From positions 26,516,369 to 26,580,368 of the forward strand of contig NC_080044.1 in NCBI RefSeq assembly GCF_012489685.1: DNA of 64,000 nucleotides, in the 5' to 3' direction. Positions 11,405-23,158 of this stretch are shown here, piece after piece. The notes under the pieces are model-generated. The model did no database searches. It was not told the origin of the DNA and worked only from the letters and a program-made list of their open reading frames with translations. The translations under genes were made by a program, and so were the position numbers. This DNA comes from Lotus japonicus. Lineage: Eukaryota; Streptophyta; Magnoliopsida; Fabales; Fabaceae. How positions within the stretch are numbered: the first letter of the stretch is position 1; each line of letters starts with the position of its first letter.

Positions 11405-11406
11405 AA

Positions 11407-11685
11407 TGTTCTGGGAATGAACATTGAGGGAAGGTATAGTACCAAAGGGTGGAGAGATTGTGCTAGGGAGAGAGAGTAAGAGAGAGAATGCTGAATTTCA
11501 TGTGTTATTTTATCAAATGAGCCAAAAGTCCCTTACAATTGATAACTACCTCCTATTTATAGAGCTTGGGTACTACCTATTGGGCCAATTGGGCCTCCGA
11601 GATCAAGGCCCATCTGAAGTCCAGGGCCCCGCCTCAGGGCGGGATACATGCTGGGCGTTGCCCCTCTAGGGGCTCGCCCAGTCCA
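11407..11685 (-). repeat. 5' LTR of element D
   Basis: It matches 4093-4371 without a difference seen by eye and ends at GTCCA, followed by the target duplication AAAGG and resumed satellite. Confidence 0.93.
11553..11562 (-). promoter_or_regulatory. TATA box of the D 5' LTR
   Basis: The minus strand reads CTATAAATAG, a good plant TATA box, positioned to drive gag transcription toward lower coordinates. The same box is at 4239-4248 in the 3' LTR and at 62715-62724 in element E. Confidence 0.65.
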
Positions 11686-12778
11686 AAAGGTGAACAATAA
11701 TAATACAAAACCAAACATTAATGTGTCTTAAATAAATTTAAAACTGAAATGAAATTTAATGAAGCAATGCAAGTGGATAACAATAAATGTTAGTCATAAA
11801 ATATAGTTGTCTTCAATAATTATATACTTGATATATAATTAGGATATAATTCAGAATGATATTTAAATACAACTTTAAAGAATTAAGTAATGCTTAAAAT
11901 TAATTAAAATAAAATGACTTAAATGAATTTAAAGATAACATAGAATTAATAAATATATGTGGACATGAAAAATGACTAGTTAGGAAATTTAACAAAATTC
12001 AATAATTATAGCTATTTTAGAATTTGTGTCATTTAGTATAAATTTAAAAAATACATTGATTCGAGTGAGAGATCTATGTAGAGAATAAAGAAATATCAGT
12101 TACAATATTACCTTGTCTTCAATATTTAAATTATTGTAAAAGAATTCGAATAATTAAACGTGAAATTTAAAGAAAGCTTTAAATGACATTTAAGATAATC
12201 AGTTACCAAATATTACTTTCTTAAATATTTATAAATTGTAATTTAATTGTAGCTTTTATATGGACAATAATGATACATAAATATGTGAAATGGTGTCTAA
12301 AATGAATTTGAAACAATCATGAAATTTAATTGAAGAATGCACGTGAATAATAAATAAACATCAGTTCTGGATTTTACTTCTCTATATTAGCTTTATAGCA
12401 ATTTTATAATTTGAAAACTTTAACTTGGAATTGAAATTCAACTTTAAAGTATATAAAAATGATTAAAGTCATTTTGAGTAAGTGTGAGAGTCTTTGCAAG
12501 AATAATTTTCATAGGCATCGATTTGATTGTGATATCAAAGTAAAAAACAAATAAACATTAATTACCAAATTAAGTTTTCTTCAATGTTTGTATTGTGCAT
12601 ATTGAATTTGAATAATTGAAAACGAAATTTAAATACATCTTTATATGTCATTTAGGATCATCAGTTACCAGATCTATTTTGCTTACATTGATTAAAGGTG
12701 AACAATAATAATACAAAACCAAACATTAATGTGTCCTAAAAAAATTTAAAACTGATATGAAATTTAATGTAGCAATGC
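11686..12778. repeat. AT-rich satellite (block 3)
   Basis: This block is slightly more than one unit, resuming after element D. The GGTGAAC landmark is at 11689 and again at 12697, a period of 1008 bp. It ends at AATGC (12774-12778), the target site of element F. Confidence 0.95.
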
Positions 12779-13915
12779 TGAAGGTGTGAAAAACGACTAG
12801 AAGGGGGGGTTGAATAGCGTTTTCAATATAAAAACTTTCCCCTTAAGATTTAAAGTAAATCTTTTCGGTTTCTCTAAGATAGATGGTGCAGCGGATAAAG
12901 ATAGAGAGAAGAGAGAAGCACACAAGTATTTTATCCTGGTTCACTTGATAAATCCCTCAAGCTAATCCAGTCCACCCGTTAAGGTGATTTCTTCCTTCTT
13001 AGAATGAAGGCAATCCACTAATCAGATAATTGTTACAACTGCACTTGAAACCTACAAGTGACTAACAATACACTGACTTAGCTCACACCAAGATTCACTC
13101 TCTTAGTCTTCTCTAGGATCCGATCAACCTTGATCTCCTAAAGAAATCACCACTAAGATTCACTCTCTTAGTCTTCTTAAGGATACTGACCTACCCGGTC
13201 CCTTAAGGAAAATCAAACAACTGTTTGAGGTTGGTGTTTACAAAGGTTTTGCTTCTAAATAAGCTGAGTGTAAACTAAATAAGAACAGATGAAGAAAGTA
13301 GAGGCTTGAATCTTTTCTTGTATTGCAGCTCTGGGTTTCTCTCTCTTAGCTTTCTTCTTTTCTTCAGCCTTTATAGTCCAAGGTGCAAAGGATATTTCTG
13401 TTGAGAGAATATGACCGTTGGAGGGCATTTCTGGAACTTCCAGAACCTGCTGTGGCTGAACCTTGGTAGGTAGGCTTGTCAGAATAGTACACTGCTCTTG
13501 TACTTCTTGATAGAGACATTTGCCTTTAACCAATGACTTCTGATCAGAGTTATGCTTCGTGTTGGAACTTGTGAAGCTTGGTGATCAGAGTCAGAGGGAT
13601 GCTTGGATCCTCTGACCTTCGTAACTTCTGCTTCTGGACCTTCAGAGCCTCTGGTCCCTCAGAGCTTCTGGTCTTCAGATCCTCTGATCCTCAGATCTTC
13701 TGATCCTCTGATCCTCTGATCCTCAGATCCTCTGATCCTCAGATCCTCTGATCCTCAGATCCTCTGACGAATATATCTTCTGGTGTCAGAATCAGAACCT
13801 GTTTGTCAAAACACTCAAGACAAACATTAGAGTATCATAGTTGTTCATCCACAAATAAATACTTGTTATCATCAAAACATAGAGTTGTACCACATGACCA
13901 AATCTTGATCTTACA
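12779..13915 (-). repeat. 3' LTR of element F
   Basis: 1137 bp. It differs from the right LTR by about three substitutions spotted by eye (for example AAAGAAAT against AAAGGAAT, and TTTAACCAATG against TTTAAACAATG) and by one 16-bp repeat unit. The G-rich start (AGAAGGGGGGGTTGAATAG) is typical of this copia group. Confidence 0.92.
13670..13770. repeat. GATCCTCTGATCCTCA short tandem repeat in LTR F
   Basis: Repeated 8- and 16-bp phrases (TCCTCTGA, TCCTCAGA) run through this part of the LTR. The matching block in the right LTR (about 17262-17372) has one more 16-bp unit, so copy number changed after or during insertion. Confidence 0.85.
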
Positions 13916-14247
13916 ATCTCCCCCTTTTTGATGATGACAAAACCATGTATTTTGATGAACAACTCTAAACAAATAAACTGAATACACTCAGAGTATAAGG
14001 TATCAGAGTTAAAACTTATCCTGATGTGTATAGTTTATCTTGCTCCTTCTGAATCCAAGACTCGTGCTTGATTCTGAGCTAAGCTCCCCCTGAATCTAAT
14101 ACTTAATATCAATGTTAGTAATATCTAGATTCTGAGCTAAATAATATAGGAGTTGTCAAGATACTATAAGTTCTCCCCCTTTTTGTCATAAGCAAAAAGA
14201 ATGAAGGTGGGAAAAAATAGTAAGAGCATAAGACGAAATACTCCCCC
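13916..14247 (-). promoter_or_regulatory. Polypurine tracts and 3' untranslated region of F
   Basis: Directly inside the LTR the minus strand reads AAAAAGGGGGAGAT (13916-13929), the expected plus-strand primer. A second tract with AAAAAGGGGGAG lies at about 14173-14184, and a shorter GAGGGGGAGT at about 14240-14249. Repeated polypurine tracts in this region are characteristic of Sireviruses. No gene is seen. Confidence 0.75.
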
Positions 14248-14505
14248 TCAGAAGGAATACCAAGGGATACTTGGCTGCTGATTAGTATATCTTCTTATGA
14301 GAGCAGAAGTGTCAAAGTCCAGAGGTTCTGGTGACATCTCCATTCTGGAAAAAATTCCATCTTCAGATGCTTCAGAATGAGAAGCTATGAACCTACTCTT
14401 CTTCTGATGACGCAAGTCAGAAGTTGTATTAGCATCTTCTGATGTTGTTGCTTCTGGTTTGACAAGTTCTGAGTCTTTGTTTCTATCTGAAACAGTCATG
14501 CTCAT
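14248..14505 (-). pseudogene. Residual pol fragment of element F
   Basis: This 85-codon open frame is not a working gene. Its N-terminal part (MSMTVSD..) aligns by eye with the linker between integrase and reverse transcriptase of element C ([10 protein letters not shown]), with a stop just upstream in the same frame. Its C-terminal part (SRMEMSPEPLDFD) resembles sequence at and after the very end of C's pol. Protease, integrase core, reverse transcriptase and RNase H lie outside these pieces and are missing, which implies at least two internal deletions. Confidence 0.5.
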
Positions 14506-14586
14506 CTCTACAAGCTTTTTCAGCTAGCTTTGACTTGACCAAATCTTACTCTACTGATGCCTCCAAGATTAACTTCACCTTCAGGT

Positions 14587-16293
14587 TCAAGTTTTGGATC
14601 TTGAGACATATGCCTTTCTCCCGTCATGTGTTGCCTGCATCCACTGTCCAGGTTCCATGGTTGGAGTTTCGATGGACCTATTGAAGATATCTGCAACATA
14701 TATAATCTTATCCCTAGGTACCCACTTTCTGGGTCCTTTCTTGTTAGTTAGCCCAGAAGTTCTGACAACTTTGGGTCTTTCAACAGGATAATGTAAAGGA
14801 ATTTGAGCATGATATTTTGACATTGAGAAAGTTCCTTTCTTAAGAGATGATGGAGCAACTTCAGAAGGTTTAGAATGACCAATGTCATATATTCCATTTC
14901 TGCTTACGCCATAGATCATTGAAGCCATTAAGCTTCTGTCTACGCTTTTAGCTAGGAATCTTTGAAAAGACTTTTCATACTTAGACTCATTTCTACAATC
15001 AGAGGCATCACAAGCAACAATTTCTTCTAACTTAGCAATCTGGTTCTTAAGCACAGAGTTAGAATTGATCAAAGCATGATTATCATTTTTCAAATCAGAA
15101 ATAATTTTCTCATGTTCAACAGAAGTTTCAGAGGCAGCAGAGAAATTCTTTTTCAACCTTTTATGCTTAGTCAAGAGAGAGTTATATTTATCCATAATTT
15201 CAGACAAAGCATCTTTAAGTTCAGAAGTTGAGAAAGAATCAAATACCTCATTTTCATCGTCAGAGTCTGGATCTCCTTCTGATTCTGAGTCAGAGTCAAC
15301 AGCTTCCTTTGACTCTGCTCCTTTGTCTTTGACAATAGCCATGAGTCCTTGGACTTCACCATCTGAGTCAACATCCTCTGATTCTGATTCATCAAAAGTC
15401 ACCATCAGACTTTTCTTTGGTTTGAAATGCTTCTTTGACTTTTCGTCCTTTGATGAACCTTTGTATTTGCTCTGCCTGTGCTTCCAGATGCAGTTGAACT
15501 TTCTGGATATCAGAGTCAGCTCATCTTCATCAGAATCTTCTGATGCTTCTTCAGATTCCTCTTCTTCAGCTTGAAGAGCTTTTGACTTCTCAGCCTTAGC
15601 CTTTTCAGATTTAGATTTCAAGGCTATGGACTTTTTCTTCTGATCCTGATGTTCAGCACGCTTTAGTTCATGACACTTCAGTATGCTTATGAGTTCTTCC
15701 AAACTCATCTGCTCAACATCTCTAGTTAGCTCCAAGGAAGTTATCAAAGGCATCCAGCTTTCAGGAAGACCTCTAAGGATCCTCATGACATGATCCACAG
15801 TGGTGTAGCTATTGCTGAGGGGTCTTATTCCAGCAATAATCAACTGGAATCTGGAAAACATATCCTCAATGGATTCGTCAGGTTCCATTTGGAAGGATTC
15901 ATATTTCTGGATCAAAGACAGTGCCTTTGATTCTTTCACTTTCTTGTTTCCTTCATGAGACATCTTCAAGGATTCAAAGATGCCCTTGGCGGAATCACGA
16001 TCAGTAATTTTCTCATATTCTTCATATGAAATGGCACTTTGCAGAATAGCTCTTGATCGGTGATGATCTCTGAACTCCTTCTTTTGATCTTCACTCATCT
16101 TCTCCCTTGGGATCTTTACACCATGTTCATCGACAGGAGGGGTGTAGCCATCAACAACAAAATCCCAGAGATCAGGATCAAAGCCAAGAAAGAAGCTTTT
16201 GATTCTATCTTTCCAGAAATCAAATCTCTGACCATCAAAGATAGGTGGTCTTGCACTGTATTGATATTTGCTTGTAGTAGTGGTGGAATCCAT
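14587..16293 (-). CDS. gag: Gag of element F, zinc knuckle deleted
   Basis: 568 codons from a Met just inside the PBS. The N-terminal half is the copia gag domain (FDGQRFDFWKDR near residue 20, then W..L and SLEELI motifs up to about 205). A Lys/Glu/Ser-rich acidic middle and a C-terminal coiled region follow. The gag of element C is collinear but contains a CCHC knuckle (CFECKESGHYKSDC) and flanks. F joins KYKGSSKDEKS directly to KKHFKPKK, missing about 40 codons without breaking the frame (junction near 15430-15460). The C-terminus ends in the alternative frame that overlaps the protease start in C. The protein would be full-length Gag without its usual RNA-binding finger. Confidence 0.88.
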   Translation of the reverse strand: MDSTTTTSKYQYSARPPIFDGQRFDFWKDRIKSFFLGFDPDLWDFVVDGYTPPVDEHGVKIPREKMSEDQKKEFRDHHRSRAILQSAISYEEYEKITDRDSAKGIFESLKMSHEGNKKVKESKALSLIQKYESFQMEPDESIEDMFSRFQLIIAGIRPLSNSYTTVDHVMRILRGLPESWMPLITSLELTRDVEQMSLEELISILKCHELKRAEHQDQKKKSIALKSKSEKAKAEKSKALQAEEEESEEASEDSDEDELTLISRKFNCIWKHRQSKYKGSSKDEKSKKHFKPKKSLMVTFDESESEDVDSDGEVQGLMAIVKDKGAESKEAVDSDSESEGDPDSDDENEVFDSFSTSELKDALSEIMDKYNSLLTKHKRLKKNFSAASETSVEHEKIISDLKNDNHALINSNSVLKNQIAKLEEIVACDASDCRNESKYEKSFQRFLAKSVDRSLMASMIYGVSRNGIYDIGHSKPSEVAPSSLKKGTFSMSKYHAQIPLHYPVERPKVVRTSGLTNKKGPRKWVPRDKIIYVADIFNRSIETPTMEPGQWMQATHDGRKAYVSRSKT

Positions 16294-16353
16294 GAGTTTT
16301 TCACACTGGCCCGGATCTACTGAACACTGTTAAGTGTGGTAATCAGAACTTGC

Positions 16354-16365
16354 GCTCTGATACCA
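16354..16365 (-). promoter_or_regulatory. Primer-binding site of F (tRNA-iMet type)
   Basis: The minus strand reads TGGTATCAGAGC two bases after the LTR, complementary to the 3' end of initiator methionine tRNA, the usual primer of plant copia elements. Confidence 0.92.
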
Positions 16366-16367
16366 AT

Positions 16368-17520
16368 TGAAGGTGTGAAAAACGACTAGAAGGGGGGGTT
16401 GAATAGCGTTTTCAATATAAAAACTTTCCCCTTAAGATTTAAAGTAAATCTTTTCGGTTTCTCTAAGATAGATGGTGCAGCGGATAAAGATAGAGAGAAG
16501 AGAGAAGCACACAAGTATTTTATCCTGGTTCACTTGATAAATCCCTCAAGCTAATCCAGTCCACCCGTTAAGGTGATTTCTTCCTTCTTAGAATGAAGGC
16601 AATCCACTAATCAGATAATTGTTACAACTGCACTTGAAACCTACAAGTGACTAACAATACACTGACTTAGCTCACACCAAGATTCACTCTCTTAGTCTTC
16701 TCTAGGATCCGATCAACCTTGATCTCCTAAAGGAATCACCACTAAGATTCACTCTCTTAGTCTTCTTAAGGATACTGACCTACCCGGTCCCTTAAGGAAA
16801 ATCAAACAACTGTTTGAGGTTGGTGTTTACAAAGGTTTTGCTTCTAAATAAGCTGAGTGTAAACTAAATAAGAACAGATGAAGAAAGTAGAGGCTTGAAT
16901 CTTTTCTTGTATTGCAGCTCTGGGTTTCTCTCTCTTAGCTTTCTTCTTTTCTTCAGCCTTTATAGTCCAAGGTGCAAAGGATATTTCTGTTGAGAGAATA
17001 TGACCGTTGGAGGGCATTTCTGGAACTTCCAGAACCTGCTGTGGCTGAACCTTGGTAGGTAGGCTTGTCAGAATAGTACACTGCTCTTGTACTTCTTGAT
17101 AGAGACATTTGCCTTTAAACAATGACTTCTGATCAGAGTTATGCTTCGTGTTGGAACTTGTGAAGCTTGGTGATCAGAGTCAGAGGGATGCTTGGATCCT
17201 CTGACCTTCGTAACTTCTGCTTCTGGACCTTCAGAGCCTCTAGTCCCTCAGAGCTTCTGGTCTTCAGATCCTCTGATCCTCAGATCTTCTGATCCTCTGA
17301 TCCTCTGATCCTCAGATCCTCTGATCCTCAGATCCTCTGATCTTCAGATCCTCTGATCCTCAGATCCTCTGACGAATATATCTTCTGGTGTCAGAATCAG
17401 AACCTGTTTGTCAAAACACTCAAGACAAACATTAGAGTATCATAGTTGTTCATCCACAAATAAATACTTGTTATCATCAAAACATAGAGTTGTACCACAT
17501 GACCAAATCTTGATCTTACA
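16368..17520 (-). repeat. 5' LTR of element F
   Basis: 1153 bp, nearly identical to 12779-13915 and ending GATCTTACA before the target duplication AATGC. A minus-strand TATA-like box ACTATAAAGG lies at 16957-16966. Confidence 0.92.
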
Positions 17521-20500
17521 AATGCAAGTGGATAACAATAAATGTTAGTCATAAAATATAGTTGTCTTCAATAATTATATACTTGATATATAATTAGGAT
17601 ATAGTTTAGAATGATATTTAAATACAACTTTAAAGAATTAAGTAATGCTTAAAATCAATTAAAATCAAATGACTTAAAAGAATTTAAAGATATCATAGAA
17701 TTAATAAATATATGTGGACAGAAAAACATGACTAGTTAGGAAATTTAACAAGATTCAATAATTATAGCTATTTTAGAATTTGTATCATTTAGTATAAATT
17801 TAACAAATACATTGATTCGAGTGAGAGATCTATGTGGAGAATAAAGAAATATCAGTTACAATAATACCTTGTCCTCAATATTTGAATTATTTTAAAAGAA
17901 TTCGAATAATTGAACGTGAAATTTAAAGAAAGCTTTAAATGACATTTAAGATAATCAGTTACCAAATATTACTTTCTTAAATATTTATAAATTGGAATTT
18001 AAATGTAGCTTTTATAAGGACAATAATGATACATAAATATGTGAAATGGTGTCTGAAATGAATTTGAAACAATCATGAAATTTAATTGAAGAATGCACGT
18101 GAATAATAAATAAACATCAGTTCTGGATTGTACTTCTCTATATTAGCTTTATAGCAATTTTATAATTAGAATACTTTAACTTGGAATTGAAATTCAGCTT
18201 TAAAGTATATAAAAATGATTAAAGTCATTTTGAGTAAATGTGAGAGTCTTTGCAAGAATAATTTCCATATGCATCGATTTGAGTGTGATATCGAAGTAAA
18301 AACCAAATAAACATTAATTACCAAATTAAGTTTTCTTCAATGTTTGTATTGTGCATATTGAATTTGAATCATTGAAAATGAAATTTAAATATATCTTTAT
18401 ATGTCATTTAGGATCATCTGTTACCAAATCTATTTTGCTTACATTGATTAAAGGTGAACAATAATAATACAAAACCAAACATTAATGTGTCTTAAATAAA
18501 TTTAAAACTGATATGAAATTTAATGAAGCAATGCAAGTGGATAACATTAAATGTTAGTCAAAAAATACAGTTGTCTTCAATAATTATATACTTGATATAT
18601 AATTAGGATATAATTCAGAATGATAATGAAATACAACTTTGAAGAATTAAGTAATGCTTAAAATCAATTAAAATCAAATGACTTAAAAGAATTTAAAGAT
18701 ATCATAGAATTAATAAATATATGTGGACAGGAAAACATGACTAGTTAGGAAATTTAACAAGATTCAATAATTATAGCTATTTTAGAATTTGTATCATTTA
18801 GTATAAATTTAACAAATACATTGATTCGAGTGAGAGATCTATGTGGAGAATAAAGAAATATCAGTTACAATAATACCTTGTCTTCAATATTTGAATTATT
18901 TTAAAAGAATTCGAATAATTGAACGTGAAATTTAAAGAAAGCTTTAAATGACATTTAAGATAATCAGTTACCAAATATTACTTTCTTAAATATTTATAAA
19001 TTGGAATTTAAATGTAGCTTTTATATGGACAATAATGATACATAAATATGTGAAATGGTGTCTGAAATGAATTTGAAACAATCATGAAATTTAATTGAAG
19101 AATGCACGTGAATAATAAATAAACATCAGTTCTGGACTGTACTTCTCGATATTAGCTTTATAGCAATTTTATAATTTGAATACTTTAACTTGGAATTGAA
19201 ATTCAGCTTTAAAGTATATAAAAATGATTAAAGTCATTTTGAGTAAATGTGAGAGTCTTTGCAAGAATAATTTCCATATGCATCGATTTGAGTGTGATAT
19301 CGAAGTAAAAACCAAATAAACATTAATTACCAAATTAAGTTTTCTTCAATGTTTGTATTGTGCATATTGAATTTGAATCATTGAAAATGAAATTTAAATA
19401 TATCTTTATATCTCATTTAGGATCATCTGTTACCAAATGTATTTTGCTTACATTGATTAAAGGTGAACAATAATAATACAAAACCAAACATTAATGTGTC
19501 TTAAATAAATTTAAAACTGAAATGAAATTTAATGAAGCATTGCAAGTGGATAACAATAAATGTTAGTCATAAAATATAGTTGTCTTCAATAATTATATAC
19601 TTGATATATAATTAGGATATAATTCAGAATGATATTTAAATACAACTTTAAAGAATTAAGTAATGCTTAAAATTAATTAAAATAAAATGACTTAAATGAA
19701 TTTAAAGATATCATAGAATTAATAAATATATGTGGACATGAAAAATGACTAGTTAGGAAATTTAACAAGATTCAATAATTATAGCTATTTTAGAATTTGT
19801 GTCATTTAGTATAAATTTAAAAAATACATTGATTCGAGTGAGAGATCTATGTAGAGAATAAAGAAATATCAGTTACAATAATACCTTGTCTTCAATATTT
19901 AAATTATTTTAAAAGAATTTGAATAATTGAACGTGAAATTTAAAGAAAGCTTTAAATGACATTTAAGATAATCAGTTACCAAATATTAGTTTCTTAAATA
20001 TTTATAAATTGGAATTTAAATATAGCTTTTATATGGACAATAATGATACATAAATATGTGAAATGGTGTCTAAAATGAATTTGAAACAATCATGAAATTT
20101 AATTGAAGAATGCACGTGAATAATAAATAAACATCAGTTCTGGATTGTACTTCTCTATATTAGCTTTATAGCAATTTTATAATTTGAAAACTTTAACTTG
20201 GAATTGAAATTCAACTTTAAAGTATATAAAAATGATTTAAGTCATTTTGAGTAAGTGTGAGAGTCTTTGCAAGAATAATTTTCATAGGCATCGATTTGAG
20301 TGTGATATCGAAGTAAAAAACAAATAAACATTAATTACCAAATTAAGTTTTCTTCAATGTTTGTATTGTGCATATTGAATTTGAATAATTGAAAACAAAA
20401 TTTAAATACATCTTTATATGTCATTTAGGATCATCAGTTACCAGATCTATTTTGCTTACATTGATTAAAGGTGAACAATAATAATACAAAACCAAACATT

Positions 20501-23158
20501 AATGTGTCTTAAATAAATTTAAAACTGATATGAAATTTAATGTAGCAATGCATGTGGATAACAATAAATGTTAGTCATAAAATATAGTTGTCTTCAATAA
20601 TTATATACTTAATATATATAATTAGGATATAATTCAGAATGATATTTAAATACAACTTTAAAGAATTAAGTAATGCTTAAAATTAATTAAAATCAAATGA
20701 CTTAAAAGAATTTAAAGATATCATAGAATTAATAAATATATGTGGACAGGAAAACATGACTAGTTAGGAAATTTAACAAGATTCAAAAATTATAGCTATT
20801 TTAGAATTTGTATCATTTAGTATAAATTTAACAAATACATTGATTCGAGTGAGAGATCTATGTGGAGAATAAAGAAATATCAGTTACAATAATACCTTGT
20901 CTTCAATATTTGAATTATTTTAAAAGAATTCGAATAATTGAACGTGAAATTTAAAGAATGCTTTAAATGACATTTAAGATAATCAGTTACCAAATATTAC
21001 TTTCTTAAATATTTATAAACTGGAATTTAAATGTAGCTTTTATATGGACAATAATGATACATAAATATGTGAAATGGTGTCTGAAATGAATTTGAAACAA
21101 TCATGAAATTTAATTGAAGAATGCACGTGAATAATAAATAAACATTAGTTCTGGATTGTACTTCTCTATATTAGCTTTATAGCAATTTTATAATTTGAAT
21201 ACTTTAACTTGGAATTGAAATTCAGCTTTAAAGTATATAAAAATGATTAAAGTCATTTTGAGTAAATGTGAGAGTCTTTGCCAGAATAATTTCCATATGC
21301 ATCGATTTGAGTGTGATATCGAAGTAAAAACCAAATAAACATTAATTACCGAATTAAGTTTTCTTCAATGTTTGTATTGTGCATATTGAATTTGAATCAT
21401 TGAAAATGAAATTTAAATATATCTTTATATGTCATTTAGGATCATCTGTTACCAAATCTATTTTGCTTACATTGATTAAAGGTGAACAATAATAATACAA
21501 AACCAAACATTAATGTGTCTTAAATAAATTTAAAACTGATATGAAATTTAATGTAGCAATACAAGTGGATAACAATAAATGTTAGTCATAAAATATAGTT
21601 GTCTTCAATAATTATATACTTAATATATATAATTAGGATATAATTCTGAATGATATTTAAATACAACTTTAAAGAATTAAGTAATGCTTAAAATTAATTA
21701 AAATCAAATGACTTAAAAGAATTTAAAGATATCATAGAATTAATAAATATATGTGGACAGGAAAACATGACTAGTTAGGAAATTTAACAAGATTCAATAA
21801 TTATAGCTATTTTAGAATTTGTATCATTTAGTATAAATTTAACAAATACATTGATTCGAGTGAGAGATCTATGTGGAGAATAAAGAAATATCAGTTACAA
21901 TAATACCTTGTCTTCAATATTTGAATTATTTTAAAATAATTCGAATAATTGAACGTGAAATTTAAAGAATGCTTTAAATGACATTTAAGATAATCAGTTA
22001 CCAAATATTACTTTCTTAAATATTTATAAATTGGAATTTAAATGTAGCTTTTATATGGACAATAATGATACATAAATATGTGAAATGGTGTCTGAAATGA
22101 ATTTGAAACAATCATGAAATTTAATTGAAGAATGCACGTGAATAATAAATAAACATCAGTTCTGGATTGTACTTCTCTATATTAGCTTTATAGCAATTTT
22201 ATAATTTGAATACTTTAACTTGGAATTGAAATTCAGCTTTAAAGTATATAAAAATGATTAAAGTCATTTTGAGTAAATGTGAGAGTCTTTGCCAGAATAA
22301 TTTCCATATGCATCGATTTGAGTGTGATATCGAAGTAAAAACCAAATAAACATTAATTACCGAATTAAGTTTTCTTCAATGTTTGTATTGTGCATATTGA
22401 ATTTGAATCATTGAAAATGAAATTTAAATACATCTTTATATGTCATTTAAGATCATCAGTTAGCAAATCTATTATTGTTACATTGATTAAAGGTGAACAA
22501 TAATAATACAAAACCAAACATTAATGTGTCTTAAATAAATTTAAAACTGATATGAAATTTAAAGAAGCAATGCAACTGGATAAGAATAAATGTTAGTCAT
22601 AATATTTAGTTGGCTTCAATAATTATATACTTGATATATAATTAGGATATAATTCAGAATGAAATTTAAATACAACCTTAAAGAATTAAATAATGATAAA
22701 AATTAATTAGAATAAAATGTCTTAAATGAATTTAAAGCTATCATAAAATTGTTAAATATATGTGGACAGGAAAAAATCACTAGTTATGAAATTTTACAAG
22801 ATTCAATAATTATAGCTATTATAGAATTTGTATCACTTAGTGTAAAATTTAACAAATACATTGATTCAAGTGAGAGATCTAAGTGGAGAATAAAGAAATA
22901 TCAGTTACAAGATTACCTTATCTTCAATATTTGAATTATTTCAAAAGGATTCGAATAATTGAACGTGAAATTTAAAGAAAGTTTTAAATGACATTTAAGA
23001 TAATCAGTTGACAAATATTACTTTCTTAAATATTTATAAATTGGAATTTAAATGTAGCTTTTATATGGACAATAATAATACATAAATATGTGAAATAGTG
23101 TCTGAAATAAATTTGAAACAATCATGGAATTTAATTGAAGAATGCACGTGAATAATAT
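17521..23158. repeat. AT-rich satellite (block 4, main array)
   Basis: About five and a half consecutive units. The GGTGAAC landmark falls at 18453, 19462, 20470, 21481 and 22492, giving periods of 1008-1011 bp. Most units differ by scattered substitutions; the last one (22440-23158) is clearly more diverged. The array stops abruptly at GTGAATAATA (about 23158), where unrelated coding-like DNA starts. Short open frames in it are chance. Confidence 0.95.

Larger units (their letters stand above)
4093..11685 (-). mobile_element. Element D: non-autonomous Tat-lineage gypsy retrotransposon
   Basis: LTRs of 279 bp (4093-4371 and 11407-11685) appear identical by eye. The 5-bp duplication AAAGG flanks the element (4088-4092, 11686-11690). 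A primer-binding site abuts the right LTR, so the element reads right to left. Contents in sense order are 5' LTR, PBS, a gag-protease gene (11289-9082), a minisatellite spacer, an antisense spliced gene (5396-7940, plus strand), a 155-bp tandem duplication and the 3' LTR. Reverse transcriptase, RNase H and integrase are absent. The gag, the protease (DQGSSADI) and the antisense ORF next to the 3' LTR fit the Tat lineage. Identical LTRs imply recent movement with enzymes supplied in trans. Confidence 0.9.
12779..17520 (-). mobile_element. Element F: gag-only Sirevirus-type copia retrotransposon
   Basis: LTRs at 12779-13915 and 16368-17520 start TGAAGGTGTG and end GATCTTACA. The 5-bp duplication AATGC flanks the element (12774-12778, 17521-17525). 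A tRNA-iMet primer-binding site adjoins the right LTR and a polypurine tract adjoins the left, so it reads right to left. Only gag (16293-14587) and small pol scraps (14505-14248) lie inside. Element C has similar LTR ends, gag and multiple polypurine tracts, and is a probable fuller relative. It must move using enzymes from elsewhere. Confidence 0.92.
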
